From assembly GCA_947179485.1 (NCBI GenBank), contig OX359247.1, positions 13,864,588 through 13,928,587 of the forward strand: a stretch of 64,000 nucleotides of DNA. Direction: 5' to 3'. The notes below the pieces were generated by a model. That model made no database searches. It was not told the origin of the DNA and saw nothing but the letters and a program-made list of their open reading frames with translations. Position 1 is the first letter of the stretch; each line of letters begins with the position of its first letter. The position numbers were made by a program, and so were the translations under genes. The DNA is from Allacma fusca. Lineage: Eukaryota > Arthropoda > Collembola > Symphypleona > Sminthuridae. Below are positions 45,184 to 58,426 of the stretch, one piece after another.

Positions 45184-48100
45184 ATGTTCCAGTGGACAAA
45201 ATTAACTTCATCAGTATTTATCCATTGTTTTAGGATTAATACATCTTCGCAACAAGTATGCAAGTTAAGTAGTGTGACCTCCTCAAGAGGTTGTAGAGCG
45301 TTGGATGAGAGCAGGTTGAATTCAGTCTCTTCATCTTGCCGTACTACTGCAGTCAGTTCCACCAAGTATTATAGCAAAGGTATGCAATCCATAGATTTTT
45401 GAATTACATTACTAGTAGGTATTTAATAATAATAATTTAAAACAGCATCAGTACGATTTTGAAAGGGTGTATTGTGACTTGTTTATTGTCTATTGGGGTT
45501 TACAGGTACCAGAACTTCCCTCTCCTCAAATTTTTATACCAAGCCAGCAATTATGCTTAAAAATACGGACAACGATGTAGTGCAACGGATTGCAGAATTT
45601 GAAAGTGAAACACCGGACGATCTTCTAATGTTTTTGGAAACATTAGATTCGCAGAAGGTAGACCTTCGTACAATTGAAGTAACATCGAAGATGCTCACAC
45701 TTCTGTTGGAGAAAGACAGGTTGGTATTCAAATATAAGAAAATAAACATGAATTGTAGGACGTAGGGATGCATATTAACAATGAAATTGTATAAATTTAA
45801 ATGCCTTCGGTTTTGTTTGAGGTAGTTCCGTAGCAAGGAAAGAGATTTTCAGAAGTGTTGGAATGCAGCGGTTTTGCCGGATTCTGAAGATTCACTCCCG
45901 ACTTTTGGATGTTTCTACGTTGTTACTTAATTTAAAACTTTTTTCAATGCTCCAAGTACCAGGCAATAATGGAACATTTCAGTTAATTATGACTTCGTTG
46001 TCGAAGGAAGTGAATAGAATGGGGCTACCCCAAATAGTTTATTTGGAAAGGCTACTACAAGATTTGTGCAAGCAGTCTAGTACGGAGCTGTCGGAGGCTC
46101 TGATTCGAACTCTTCCAATTGTTTTTGAAAGTCAATTACTCCTGCGGCCAAAGCTCGATGGCACCATTGTGGAACTACTTGATTTTTTAAGATTTGCAGT
46201 CAATACTAAGTGTTCGGATATTGTGATGATCAAATTAGTTGAAAATTTACTGGAGAGAAAGGTGAGATTAAATCAGCAAGACGCGTTCAGAATTTTCTGG
46301 GCTTTATATGATACTCGTGCGGACGTTGATGGCATAGCTGACCTACTTCATTTGGTCTTCGAATCATTTACAAAAAATATAGACGACATTGATATCAAAG
46401 ATCTGCGTCTTTTGCTCGTTAAATGCTCCAATAAATTGTTTCATGGAATAAAACACTTTTATAACCAAGATTTTGTGGATGTGGCCATGAATCGTATTCT
46501 TCAGACTGGTGATGACTTGCTTAAATTGCACAGCTTGAAAACGTTATTTACAATGGTGATTTTATTTTTATACTACCTGTTTTTACAAGAATTTGCTTTC
46601 GCTTTTATTATGATGTTTGAGAAAATTATTTATAATTCGAGGACTCTTATTGAAACGCAGAGACATATAAATGTTGAAATGCTGGAGACCTGTGCTGAAT
46701 TGCTGATTTCGAACCCGGGACTAATTCTGAATGACGATAAATTGTTCTATTCTGTTTTGAAAACGTATGCGGATTTGAACTACAAACCTGAGAAGTGGGA
46801 CATTTTGAAATCCATTTTCCTCAATCATCCGGCCACAACAAATGTAAGAAGCTTAATGCGTAATGACAAAATTAAAGTTGTTTTCGTTTAGTTATAGGTA
46901 TTTGGTATTTTTACCGAGTAAAGTACAGGTCTGTTTGTATTGTATCAGGTTGCCTTTTTAAACTGCTAAAGTGCCCTGATTCTGAGATTGGTAAAAATGA
47001 TTGTAATTTTTGAAAATGAAATGAATTATTTAATACGTAATCATTTTCAAACATCGATTGTTTTGATTTGAATGTTTGTAAATAGGTTTTTATGAGTAAA
47101 TACCATACGAAGTGGTACTACTTAAAGGATGTAGTAATTACCCTAATGTGCGTGTGTATAACGTTGGAATTAAATACAACCACTCACTTGCAGAGGTCCT
47201 AGTACCACTTCGCTGGAATTTATTCATAAATACTTGACCGCTCTACACACCCCCTCTTTGGTGTACCCGTTTTTATCATGGATTTTTTTAACAATTGGCC
47301 ATAGGGAAACAAGTGATTAAAGTGGTTTTTAATTGATTGTTATTTTACGTTGATGTTAATTTACCTGTGTTTTTGGTTTCTAGAGCCTTGCAAAGCGGGA
47401 CCTTTCTTTAGTCGTGAATTTTCTTCTTCTTGGTGAAGCACCATCAAACTTATTTGAATCATTACCTGCATTTGACTACTTATGTGATTCTGAAAGCAAT
47501 TCCATGGGTTTGGTTTTGATTTTTAACGCAACCAAACAACTCTTTCCAAATTGTAATGGGCCATGTCCTTCATCCTCCACTTTGGAAGTTTGGTCAGAAC
47601 ATATGAGGCAGAAGTCGAAAAAATTCGTGTACCCTTTAAAAGAGGCTCTGCAGGCAGGCTTGGGGGGAGACTCATACTTTATTACAGGATTAGTACACGA
47701 TGGAATCCACATAGGTATTAAATATAGAAACCAAATGTTGAGTACATAGACACTTTAATATCATTATCCTCACATTCTGTGCTTATTAGCGTAGCGTCTT
47801 TATGGTCTACCCGATTTAAATTTCTAAATACATCCTTCATGTTGAAGTAAAAATAATTTGTGTAATTATATCAGATCACTGCATTGTGCTCAGACAAGGA
47901 GGCTACCCAGTATTTCAAACCAACCTCAATCCTACAAGTTTGGATGTGATCCAACGGCCAGAAAGTAGCTTTTTGTGAGTTTTATAACTATAAATTTGAT
48001 AACCAAATGATTCTATGGGGGCCTGTTTTGAGTATCAAATTGAGAAAGCATGATTTCTATGATTGCAGGATTTTGATAAAACAAATGCCACCCCAGGCGT

Positions 48101-48276
48101 ACCTTGCCAATACCAACCGACTTCGAGGAACTTATGATGTAATAAAGAAAATCTTAGAATCTTTCGGTCATTGTATCATCATTAATTCCACTGAATGGGA
48201 CGATCTCAACGATTCTCGTAAAACAGCATTCTTAATGGAAAAAATACGAAAGCTTACAGGTCCATCAGACACCTAG
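45184..48276 (+). CDS. FAST-kinase-domain protein with RAP domain
   Basis: Exons 45184-45379, 45506-45719, 45826-46843, 47384-47714, 47875-47974 and 48069-48276 keep phase (1, 2, 0, 1, 2) to the stop and encode 688 residues. The N-terminus is basic and Ser-rich without acidic residues early on, as in a mitochondrial targeting peptide. A long helical region precedes a FAST-type segment (LAKRDLSLVVNFLLL). The C-terminus is a RAP-like domain (QAYLANTNRLRGTYDV through EWDDL and FLMEKIRKL). Family members act in mitochondrial RNA stability and processing. Which FASTKD paralogue this is cannot be told by eye. A hydrophobic stretch at 46556-46621 could be a 66 bp in-frame intron. Confidence 0.85.
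47089..47230. repeat. Short inverted-repeat element (MITE-like) in an intron
   Basis: Imperfect 31 bp inverted repeats (left TTTATGAGTAAATACC..., right ...GGAATTTATTCATAAA, sharing AGTACCACTTCG) bound 142 bp within intron 3 of the FASTK-family gene. No clear target duplication was found. Confidence 0.6.
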
Positions 48277-50202
48277 GTCCAGCAAACAGTGCTAAGTCAC
48301 TCCGTATGTATATATTTACTTTGACCCCAACCGATTGTTACACTGAAATCATTTTAGTCGGGAATTTATTAACTAATAAAATGTAACTCTATAGTTGAAT
48401 GGTAATAGTGCAAATTGATTTCGACAAGTGGCACACAGAAAGCTCGACGTATTCCCAATTCCCAGTTTTAGTCAGTCGTTTCAACTTTTTACAGCCGTAA
48501 ATAAATGTTAAAAATCTGAAACTGCCTTCGAGTAAACACTTGATGGCTGGGGTCGCGAAGCGGGGGAACTAAGTCACTGAATGTGTAATATACATACATC
48601 GTGACATGAAAAACATTTAAATATAAATCGGGTTAGCACCTGAGTAACAAGATGGTATTTTAAATTCGATCATTGTATAGGTATAAATGTGTCGCTACAT
48701 TATTATTCAAATGACAACTTCGTTATCCATCTCTGCTGTTCTTATGTCAAATGCCGTCATAAAAAAAAGCTTTAAAATAACTCACATACTTCATTCGTGT
48801 CCACCTTTCATAATTTGGTTGAAACCAAAATTTTCAACAAGTGGCTATTTTTGAATAAAACCCAAGTTTCGGAAGAAATTATAACCCACAGTATTGCAGA
48901 TTAGCTAGTCTCGTGTGTATTGTTTTATAAGGTTAAACCCAAAACACTTTTTCGAATTTTTTCAAAATTGTTCAAAATTCTGGATTCCGAAATTTGTTTT
49001 GATAACCACCTATACTTTGAGATAGTAGCAGTATTTTGGTGTATTTGATTTTGATATATGTTGGTTCGTTTAGATTTCAAGTTGAGACTGCAAAGGAAAC
49101 GCGAAAAATCAACGTGTCATTTCGGCTACTGTTGGATTAACTTCGAAGCTTTGAAAAGTTCGCTAGTGTGTATTTTTTTATGGGTTATACCTATAACCTA
49201 TATTTCGATTTTTTTTCTAAATATTGAAAAACTTTTCTAACCTCCTACATCATGTAATGGCTATCGCCTGGTGTATTTTTGAAGGTTTACGCTGATCGAG
49301 TCAAAAGTTTGGGCGGGTGACGGACACAGTAAATTCATAATATCGCTTCGCTCATAAAAAATAGTACAGTAAAAGCGAAGTATAACAGATGAGTGTCAGC
49401 ATTTCATCCAGCTTCGACATTCAAGCAAACTTTTTATAAGTACTTAACCTCTCAAAAAAATTAACCATATTGTTTTTTCCTTAACGTCACCGTGTTCCCA
49501 TCTGTCAAATACATTATCAACGCCGCTTTAACAAACAAGACTCCGTCCATATCATATAATTGCATATGTGAACAGCGTTTGTCCATAGTCTGTCGCTGCA
49601 GTGCATGTCCATAAAACTTGACCCGCCTCATCACACTCATTGTCATGTCGCAGTCGTTATTGGAGTACGATGTGACATGTTGATCTGGATCCATGGCGTG
49701 TGTTTGTAGAAATGCCATTGTGAATCCCCAGGACTACTGGAGGGATATTCAAACCTGTGTACTTGTAACTTGTAAGTTTTGTAACGTAACCAATGGAATA
49801 ATTCAATAATCTGACGGCGTTATTGCTGTACAGAAATTGGGATTAAGCTTTTTGACTTTCAAGTAGTACTAAAGTTAACAGTACTTAAATGTAATTTGTA
49901 GTAAATAAGTATTTTAGTTATCTGTGAAGTATCATCTGTCAAAAGTGACTTACTTCTGACCTAATATTGTGGATTGTGGACACAAACTTACTTGCATGTT
50001 TTCATTGCAAGCGAACTAATACATTCTAATTTTATTATTTCCGGTAAGTATTTTAGAAATTAGATTGATAGTAAATATTAATAATAATAGTAAAAAAAAT
50101 AAAATAAAATAAATCATTGATTGGTCTAATAATTTAATTTATGTATAGGAAGTAATTGAAGTACTGATTTAAAAATCTGGGATTGGACTATTTCACGTCT
50201 TG
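48277..50202. other. Intergenic, no gene recognised
   Basis: AT-rich sequence starting with the 3' UTR of the FASTK-family gene. Two similar blocks at about 48898-48965 and 49157-49222 (GCTAGT-x-GTGTGTATT ... TTCGATTTTTT) suggest a decayed local duplication. Confidence 0.4.
48375..48380 (+). promoter_or_regulatory. Poly(A) signal, FASTK-family gene
   Basis: AATAAA lies about 100 bp after the stop codon. Confidence 0.6.
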
Positions 50203-52353
50203 ATGGATCGACCTGCCGGTGGTTCCAAAAGTGACAGGCCAGCATGTGCCAAATGTGGATACAGCGGTCATCTTACTTTCCAATGTCGGAATTTCATCCG
50301 TACACAAGCAAACAAGGTAAACATTAAGTCATTATTACTTTTATGGTATTGACAGGGAAGTTTAATCATTATTCTTGGTGTCCCCTTCTCAGATTTACTG
50401 TTGTGGGTTTTTGTTTTGTTTTATTTAGTTTTGGATAAATAACTTGCTTTTGATATTCATACAGATAGCCAATAGCAGCATAAGCAAAGGAGACGTACTT
50501 TTTTTTATTGTTGAGCTGATTAGGAGATTTATGTTTTTTCTGATATAAATAGGCTTGTTACGACTACGCGATAAAAGAAAAACAAGACTTGTGAACAAAA
50601 TTACAAGTCCAAAGTATTAGAGTATCAACAAATTGTTGATAGTGACATCAAAATTTTCGAATGTACTGATTTTCAGATGACATTGTTGTATTTTATTCTT
50701 CCAGCCATCCAGCATTATTCTTGCTAAAGTTGCCATTATTTAAAGCGTAATCATTAGGAACTTTAGTATGCCATCATTCTTGTAACCAGAATTCCTTTTC
50801 CTTCCTCTGGGCAGAACCAGTTTACATTGTTCTCATGTACTTGGTTTATTATTTCCTCAGAGAATATGAGAAATTGTTATTCTTTGTAGTTCTGATTAGG
50901 ATTGAACAACATCGTAAGGAAGCAACGGTACTTCTATAATGCAAATATAATTCTTTAAAAATTGCTCACAATTCTATTCTGAAAGTAAATGTCTAGAAAT
51001 TTGGGATTTATGAGACCTGTGTGTGTTAGTCTGTCAATGGGAACTCCTACAAATTACCGAAATAGCTGATACAACTACATTGTCTGGTTTTATTTAGTAA
51101 TGACCTTCATCCATTACTGACTTTTGTGTATACGTAATTGTGCTTTTTATGCATTCGAGAGGATGTAAGGAATAATTCTTTGGTGCGATGATTAAATTAT
51201 TATTTTGTTGTATGTACAAAAATTATTTCCGAATTCTTTAGCACCTTCGCCAACACCAAAAGTACTAATCGTATCCAACCATAGTGAATCCTTGATTTCA
51301 AACAATTGAAAACCGTAGAATAGCTTTGTTGAAGGAAGAGGTAACTCAATTTTACAGTTGATGCTGCAAAGTTGGCGTGATGCATGAAACTTGTATTTGT
51401 GTTTAGGATATCTTATTTAATTTTTTAAGGCGTTTACGTACTCTGATTTTTAATGGCAAAAATCCTCTCTTATAAGATTAGATTTAGATACTCCTATAAG
51501 CAAGGAGAATATGTAAATGAAATATTGAATGCATGGTAGGTTTTGTTGATTCTTACATGTTTTGAATTTTCTGTCGCTTTTCAAATATCTGAAGATTGTC
51601 ATATAATTTCATGCATGAAGTATTCTTGTCAGTTTTTTACAACCTTGGTTTGAGGTTGACTATGAGCAGTATCCTACATACACAGATCGAAGTGTGTGGT
51701 GCGGTAGGGCGGAGGGATTAATAGGGATTGATGAGCCTATAATTGGATGACAGGTTTAATTAACTTGTTGACTTGTTATTTACTTTATACATGTACCTGT
51801 AGTTATTACTGTGAACTTGACATACATCGTTATAACATAAACTGTAGTAGTGTGGATGATTTTAGCGCTTCGATTTATTCAGTTTGATTTATTTTATTAG
51901 GATGATTAGTTGGTTCTCGGTAAATATGTTAGACACTGTTCTGCTAACTTCTGAGTCGCTGCCAGCAGGACAAAGTTGATCAGAGGTTTATATATTTTGG
52001 TGAGAGCTGCTCGATGGAGTCACGATACTCGGGAGATGTTGCTTGCCCAAAAAACATTTTATAATCATTGTCTTGTTTGCACACAGGAAGTTGTCCTGGA
52101 CGTGAGTAGCACATCGAGTGAGGATGAAGATGATACTACAACCCCACTGACCATCCTGCGAGCAGAAGAACTGAAAGAAAAATTGCTTGCTCGGAAGCGC
52201 AAGAAAGATGAGTCAGCTGGATCCTCCTCAGATTCGGAAGAGAAGTCTTCTAAGAAAACGAAGAAGAGCAGCAAGGACTCGAAGAAGAAGGATAAGAAGC
52301 GGAAGAAAGAAAAAAAGAAACATAAGCACAAGAAACACAAAAGAGATGAATAA
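50203..52353 (+). CDS. SREK1IP1: SREK1-interacting protein 1 homologue
   Basis: Two exons (50203-50316 and 52087-52353) are joined in phase 0 across a 1,770 bp intron and give 126 residues. A CCHC zinc knuckle lies at residues 15-28 (C-x2-C-x4-H-x4-C, sequence CAKCGYSGHLTFQC). It is followed by RNF and, across the junction, VVLDVSSTSSED. This combination is the hallmark of vertebrate SREK1IP1 (P18SRP). The rest is a Ser/Asp stretch and a strongly basic Lys/Arg/His tail. The known protein is a nuclear binding partner of the splicing regulator SREK1 and is presumed to act in pre-mRNA splicing. Nothing else of note lies in the intron. Confidence 0.92.
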
Positions 52354-52413
52354 TCGCATTAATTTTTGTGCCGGGACTTGTCCGGTATTTTGCATATTTA
52401 CTTAAGGTATACA

Positions 52414-52419
52414 AATAAA
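52414..52419 (+). promoter_or_regulatory. Poly(A) signal, SREK1IP1 homologue
   Basis: AATAAA lies 60 bp after the stop codon. Confidence 0.6.
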
Positions 52420-52682
52420 TAGTTTTATGTAAATATTTAAATTATTGACAAATAATTTTTCAAGGAAGAGGCAATTTTAATAAAGATGTATGTATCCTCA
52501 ATAACTCAATCTCATCTTGTATGCAAAAGCCAAGTCTTTTAGGCGTCAAGGCTCTAGTTATTTGCTTCGCTTCAAGGTTTAACTCACATTTTCATTTTCG
52601 TGGCTGATACCTTATTTTTTGTAGTCCTGCTCAACTTGTATAAAAATGGATTTTTGAGTTATACCCACAATCAGTTCCAATC

Positions 52683-54354
52683 ATGAAGGCATTTGCGATT
52701 CTTGTATTTGTTTGCTCTGCAGTGGTAGCTGCGGGTAAGAAAATCCAATATCCATTTTTCTCTCCAATCGACTCATAGATGGGTTTTCCTAATTTGGTTT
52801 CTCAAATTTATAGACATTCGGCCCCGCAGGCAAGGTCCTGTTTTTCCTGGCCCTATCGGCAATGGAATTTCTAATGGATTTACCAACTTTCCCAGTCCGT
52901 ATGGCAGGGGCCTGGGTAGCTACTCTGATTTACTTACCTTGACTACATCCCTTGCATTTTTGCTGTTACTCAACGGAGGGGCTTTGCGTGGCACAAATGC
53001 TCTTCTACCCTTTCTTGGGAATCACTATGATGGGATTTTAACTGGTTATCCAAGAAATTTTGGAGGGAATACATTCCCTGGAGGAATTTCTCCTGGATTT
53101 CCTTCGAATGGATTTCCTGTAGGAAACAATGGAGGTTACTTAGGAAGAAGTGGCGAGCAATTTTTGAATGGGAATGAAGGGTTGAATAACGTGCCATTTG
53201 ACGAAGGTTCGGAAAGATATGATAATAATAATGGTTTTCCTCCACAAAATAACGGTTTTCCTCCTCAAAGTGGTGGGTTTCCTCCTCAAAATGGTGGGTT
53301 TCCTCCACAAAATAACGGTTTTCCTCCACAAAATAACGGTTTTCCTCCTCAAAGTGGTGGGTTTCCTCCTCAAAATGGTGGGTTTCCTCCTCAAGATGGT
53401 GGGTTTCCTCCTCAAAGTGGCGGGTTCCCTCCTCAAAGTGGTGGGCCCCCTCCTCAAAGTGGTGGGTTCCCCCCTCAAAGTGGGGGGTTCCCTCCTCAAA
53501 GTGGTGGGCCCCCTCCTCAAAGTGGTGGGTTCCCCCCTCAAAGTGGTGGGTTTCCTCCTCAAGGCAGTGATTTTCCTCCTCAAAGTAATGGTGGTCCTTT
53601 TACTCCTGGAAACAACGGTCAACAATTTGCTCGCAACCCCGAGCAAGAGGATTCAGGCCCGTACCCTAATGAAGATAATAGATTTCAGAACAATGGAGGT
53701 CCGCCAAGAAATACCAGAGCCGGAAATCTCAACAGTCCCCGTGTTACAAATGGACGAGTCGCTAATTTTAGCCCAGGTTTGTGCGTACTTTACCATCATT
53801 GTGATTAAGTTTCCAAGGCATTATTAGGGTTATTAACCTTATTCTCTATTGTCACGAGTTGTTATAATTCTTAACTTGTTCTTAATGGGCATCCCTCGTA
53901 AGTCTAAATTACTAGTAAACTCACTAAAAATGGTAATGATACAGGTCGTCGTGCTTATCAGTCAAATAATGGCGATTACGGATACACCATACGAAGCAAT
54001 CGGGCTCTCACCACAGGTGCTCGTGCAGCAGATTCTCCTCCTAGTGAAGATGCCCGTTTTAGTCCTCGGGTAATTTACTCTGATGATCAAAGTATTCCCA
54101 GGGACGATCTTTTGGCATATATAGGCGCTGCTATTAACAATCGAAACGGCCGGGGTTTCCGTCGTGCTTTGAACAATAATGAAGGCATTGCTTACCCCAA
54201 TGACAGTACAGAGAATCTACGTACTCGAAATGGGGACGTGATCATTGTTAGAAATCGGGATCGGGAGGATCAGGATGCTGAAACCGGTTTAGGTAACTCA
54301 GGTTTGATAGCTCGTGGTCGTAGAGCTTACCGGAGACCCAACCGAGCCTCTTAG
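52683..54354 (+). CDS. Secreted Gly/Pro/Gln-rich heptad-repeat protein
   Basis: Exons 52683-52734, 52814-53776 and 53945-54354 are linked in phase 1 at both junctions and encode 474 residues. A clear signal peptide (MKAFAILVFVCSAVVAAG) is followed by a basic DIRPRRQGPVFPG segment. A hydrophobic LAFLLLL patch comes next, then a Gly/Asn/Phe-rich region with NGFP words. Seventeen tandem heptads of the form G-F-P-P-Q-(S/N)-(G/N) follow, and the C-terminal part is Arg/Asn/Asp-rich and non-repetitive. Such composition suits an extracellular structural or matrix protein (cuticle, eggshell, gland secretion). No Rebers-Riddiford or chitin-binding motif is visible, so the function is unknown. Confidence 0.82.
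53233..53589 (+). repeat. 17 x 21 bp coding tandem repeat
   Basis: In-frame 21 bp units encode the heptad G-F-P-P-Q-x-x. The second position is Pro instead of Phe in two units, and the last unit begins with Asp. Nucleotide similarity is highest in the right-hand units, which suggests recent expansion there. Confidence 0.9.
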
Positions 54355-56168
54355 AAATGATTTTGCTTCTGAAAACGAGTGAGCGAAAGTTTGGAAACGT
54401 TATTGACTTAAATATTCAAGGAAATAATATGTACACCATGTAGTGAATACGCTTACAACCTTTTGAATTATTAGCCGGTAGCTTTCAGTTGACCATGAAA
54501 CCGTCTATTGTCAAGCAAAGTGAATGTACATATTTAGTAAAACCATCTTTTTTTTTTGCTTCTATGATTATGTGTAGTTTAAATATGTATGCAAATATAT
54601 AAAAATCGTTTATAATCTTTTGATGGTTTCAGCGAAACCTTTTACAGCTTTTTTTTAATAGTTTTACGATAAAAAAAGGTGCGGTTTTAAAAATGCAGGC
54701 AAAAAGCGGTTGGCCATTGACTTGTAAACCAAAGTATAATATATGGTGGGAATTGGGAATGGTGGTGGGAGCATTAAAGCGATAGTTTTTCGACCGATTT
54801 GTCTTTTTGAAGAATCTAATGCCACTTTTGTCGCACATTGATTACGCATTCTGAGCACCACATTTATTTCCATCATGATGATGTTACGTTGACAAAGACC
54901 AACGTACATTATCATTAAGGATATTATCTTGTATCATATAAACCTCTGGCTGGTAATAAACACGGCAAGCACTTCTTGGTTATTGCACTTGTATCATTAC
55001 TGAAGCAGTATATAATTATATCAGATCCAACATGCAAAGCTGACACCCCTGCTTTAGCCCATATAAACAATGCATACCAGTTCTTGGGGCTCAGCTGTGG
55101 CCCTTAATGGGAAGCAATAAATTAAGAGCAATTGAATTATCCTGCATGATAAATAGATGCCCACATTAAATATCCTTCAGGACGTTCTGTAATTTTTCGT
55201 CATTAATCCTCACAATGAAATTTTCTTCCGGGCTGTAATATTAACTAATGATACGGGCACATGTACCGGTAGCATGGAGTAAATCTACAACTTTCTCCGT
55301 CCACACTCTCCTCATTTCCCTCTCGACCATACTGATGATATCTGAAATTAACTATATGTAATTAAGGCCCAATGTTAGAAGATTTGGCAAACTATTTTTC
55401 ACCATGAGTACTGCCTAAGGTGTATTCGTTTGTTAAGAAATTGATTTGAAACAGTTTCTCGAACATTGCGTTTGACAATAAAATTATGATTATTCCAAGT
55501 CAGTTGCATGTCTGTGTATAAGCCAATTTTGACTTTCTCATAAAATGTTTAAAACGCTTATTAAGATGAAGTTTAAAGTAAGTAGATAATAGTGACAGTG
55601 ACACAAGCAATTTCAGCTTCTGGCAAGTTCTAATAACTTTAACTGTTTCATGTCCAAGATCCATGTCTACAGCATTGTTCAAGCACTAGTAGAAACACAA
55701 CAATCAAACAATGTACATACCTACCAACATGAGAATAATAATCATTATTATTACAAAAAAACGAGTAGATAGTACAATTTTTGAAATTTATAGATAGCTG
55801 AGATTGTGACAACGGCGAAGACCTGACAGGGGTAAGGTTACCACTCCCTGCCAGTACTGTCACCCATGCAATACTTTGAAATTCTTGTAAGCCTTTTTCT
55901 TATTTCAATTTTTAATTCATTATCCTGTTTGGAGGTATTGAAAATGCTTGTCTGGGGACTATTTGTTTTCCATTCCTTGGATGTGGTTCTGCTTTCTATA
56001 TTACCATTAACAATATGCAGCAATTGTGCATGGTAATAAAAAAATAAATATATTGAAAATGCTTCTAATGTAAAATAAAAGTAACAATTTTGAAAAAGAA
56101 AGCTGGAGAAAATTACAGGAAAAATTAGTCAATAGATGGCAATCAGATAAAATTTTCATTGACAAAAG
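54355..56168. other. No gene recognised
   Basis: 3' UTR of the heptad-repeat gene followed by AT-rich sequence. It may hide the 5' exon(s) of the gene at 56169-56685, but I found none with a compelling signal. Confidence 0.4.
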
Positions 56169-56685
56169 GTAAGGGAGTGTACAAATGTGCTGAAGGCGTC
56201 CGCTTGTATCTTCCTCCTGGCACAAGTGTCTCACCACGCTTCCCAGCTCCTGAATTCCCAAGTGAGTACTGGATTGCTCTTGATTTCTTTTATTGCTGCC
56301 ATGATTTACCTCGTCCAGGAAGATAATCATGTCTGGGCGGAGAGATCTTGGGTATTCTTCTCATACTGTTTCCAATCCCTTTACCTGCTTTCGACGTAGA
56401 TTTTAAATTGAGAACCTACATAAATGCGTGTGTCTGTAAGTCGTATAAAGTATTGAGGAGAAACTGGAATTCAATTGTAAACTCTGATCATGTTATCTAG
56501 TCACAGTTATCCTCGTACATCCTGATAATCCTGGTATGTCACCGGATGTACTCTCTCAGCGTCGGCCTATTTTACGAAGAGGTGAGGAGCGTGTCCTGGT
56601 GGACGGTGATCCCTTCCAGAGTCAAAATCGTTCAAGTAAAACGCAACCGTTCCTTGTGGTGGTTCATTTGCTTTTTTATCTTTGA
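56169..56685 (+). CDS. Unidentified gene, last two exons
   Basis: Exon 56169-56261 ends in a strong donor (CCCAA then GTGAGT). Exon 56501-56685 follows a TTATCTAG acceptor. The junction is phase 1 and the joined frame runs on to a stop at 56683-56685. The peptide contains GVYKCAEGVRLYLPPGTSV and VHPDNPGMSPDVLSQRRP, then a charged stretch and a hydrophobic C-terminal end (FLVVVHLLFYL) that might be a membrane or GPI-anchor signal. The upstream exon with a start codon was not located. The product is not recognised. Tight phase and strong splice sites argue for a real gene. Confidence 0.4.
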
Positions 56686-58407
56686 GTACTTCACAGTGGT
56701 TTATGTGCTCGTGAGTTTTATTGCTGTTGTTAAAGTGACTCAAATGGTAATCCAGTTTGTTCGTTTCTATTGTCCTTGCCCATTAATAATGTATTGATGT
56801 GAAGATTCTAGCCAATGATGTTGGAATTTTATTTTGTTTCATTACTCACTGCCATGACAGTATCAGACAGTATGTAGTAGTTAGGGGGAAATGAATGGCA
56901 CAATCTCATTATGTCATCTTCCCGTGCACCTGTCAAGTTTTGGTTTATAAAACTTGGACGATTAAAGGCTGAAAAAGTTGTGACACTGCGTCCTCAAGTT
57001 TCATCAACACATTGAATTAGGTGGGAGTTACATAAGTTCTAGGACTTGGATGGAATATATTGTATGTACACACTCCGAGAGATTGCCAGGGAGAGGATCC
57101 ACCAGTCAGGGAAAATTTCTCCAGTAATGGTAGCACGTTACAGAAAATTCAATTAAGCTAATAAAGTCAGGGAGTAATATTTTCTTTGAACATTGCTAAA
57201 ATGATTAGGCTATTGCCTACATTATGGGAACGTCATAATTACACTATAATCAGGAGGAGGAAAATACAGCTGTAAAACTGAGTGTATGAATGTTTTCCAG
57301 AATTACTTTCTAACGCCTTCACTACAGCAGTTCTGCTTCCTGTTCAAACTTCATACCAGGCTTCATACATAGGTAATTGTACGCATCCGTACAGAATCTT
57401 ACTTATTCAAGTATAACCCAAAAGAGAAGCTGAGTGCATGGAAGAAGAAAGAAACTCCATGGATTCATGATAAACAAAACAGATACTAATGAACATGCTG
57501 TACATGGATATTGATTAGGCTCTCATACGAGAACCATTTACGTTTGAACGACATGGGTTTGAAAATAAATGTATTCCCCATTAGGGCTAATTCAATCCAA
57601 ATTCTTTCTTATATTAAGTCTTTTTGATCGCTGGAGCGCTTGGATGTCACCAAAGCCCTAGAAGTGAGCAAGTTGGGATGAAGTTCGTCTCAACCTTTCC
57701 ACGTGACGAGTTTTTTTTTTGGGCAAAGTAGTCATGAATGTATAAACAAGTGCATTGTTATTTTATGAATTGCGAAGGTGTATAAAAAGTAAAAGACATG
57801 ACATGCCAAAGCAAAGTTGATATAACAGAGGTATTAGTTGTGTTGTGTGTGAGCCATAGATGATATAAAGGTATGATATAAATATAATGCTCTGCACTCA
57901 CAAATTCATACGTTAACTTTCCCAAGTACATATACACGCACAATACAATAAAATAGTGGATAATATATGTACACTGTGTATATAGTATCTGTATGTACAT
58001 TGTCAAGTGCGGACTGGGGAGCAGAGCACGTTTTTCTCTTTTGCAAGGGACACGGAAGCTCCTTTGCTGAATAACTCGGTAATGTAAGTATAAGGTAATG
58101 ATGTAAAATTGGGCAATTGGGGTAATGCTCAAAAGTAGTAGAATTTATAGTGAAAATTCCACGAGGAATAGCTTAATGTAATCAAGTATGAATTTTACAT
58201 CAAATAGAGGAATAGGAAAAGGCTACCGTTTGAAGTTCTCATCTGCCTGAGAGCATGCTTTTAAAATTGAATTTGGTCTAGGAAGAATATTTATATAATA
58301 TAATAATGATGGTGGATCATAGTATTAGGGAGTCAAGTCAGAGGGAATCAAACGAAGGTAATTCAATTTTTGTCTTCGAAAGAGAAAACGTGAAGGAGAT
58401 AGAGGGA

Positions 58408-58426
58408 AGAGAGAGAGAGAGAGAGA
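58408..58426. repeat. GA microsatellite
   Basis: Simple (GA)n run. Confidence 0.85.

Noticed and set aside
47476-47712. Minus-strand ORF over the FASTK-family exon
   Set aside because: It is a shadow of a phase-consistent plus-strand exon.
49461-49718. Minus-strand 85-codon ORF
   Set aside because: Composition and flanks show no coding features and no known motif.
53140-53646. Long open frame antisense to the heptad-repeat gene, and a second open plus frame at 53198-53827
   Set aside because: The 21 bp repeat unit is a multiple of three and contains no stop in these frames, so they stay open by chance. Splice-consistent coding, with a signal peptide, supports only the GFPPQ frame.
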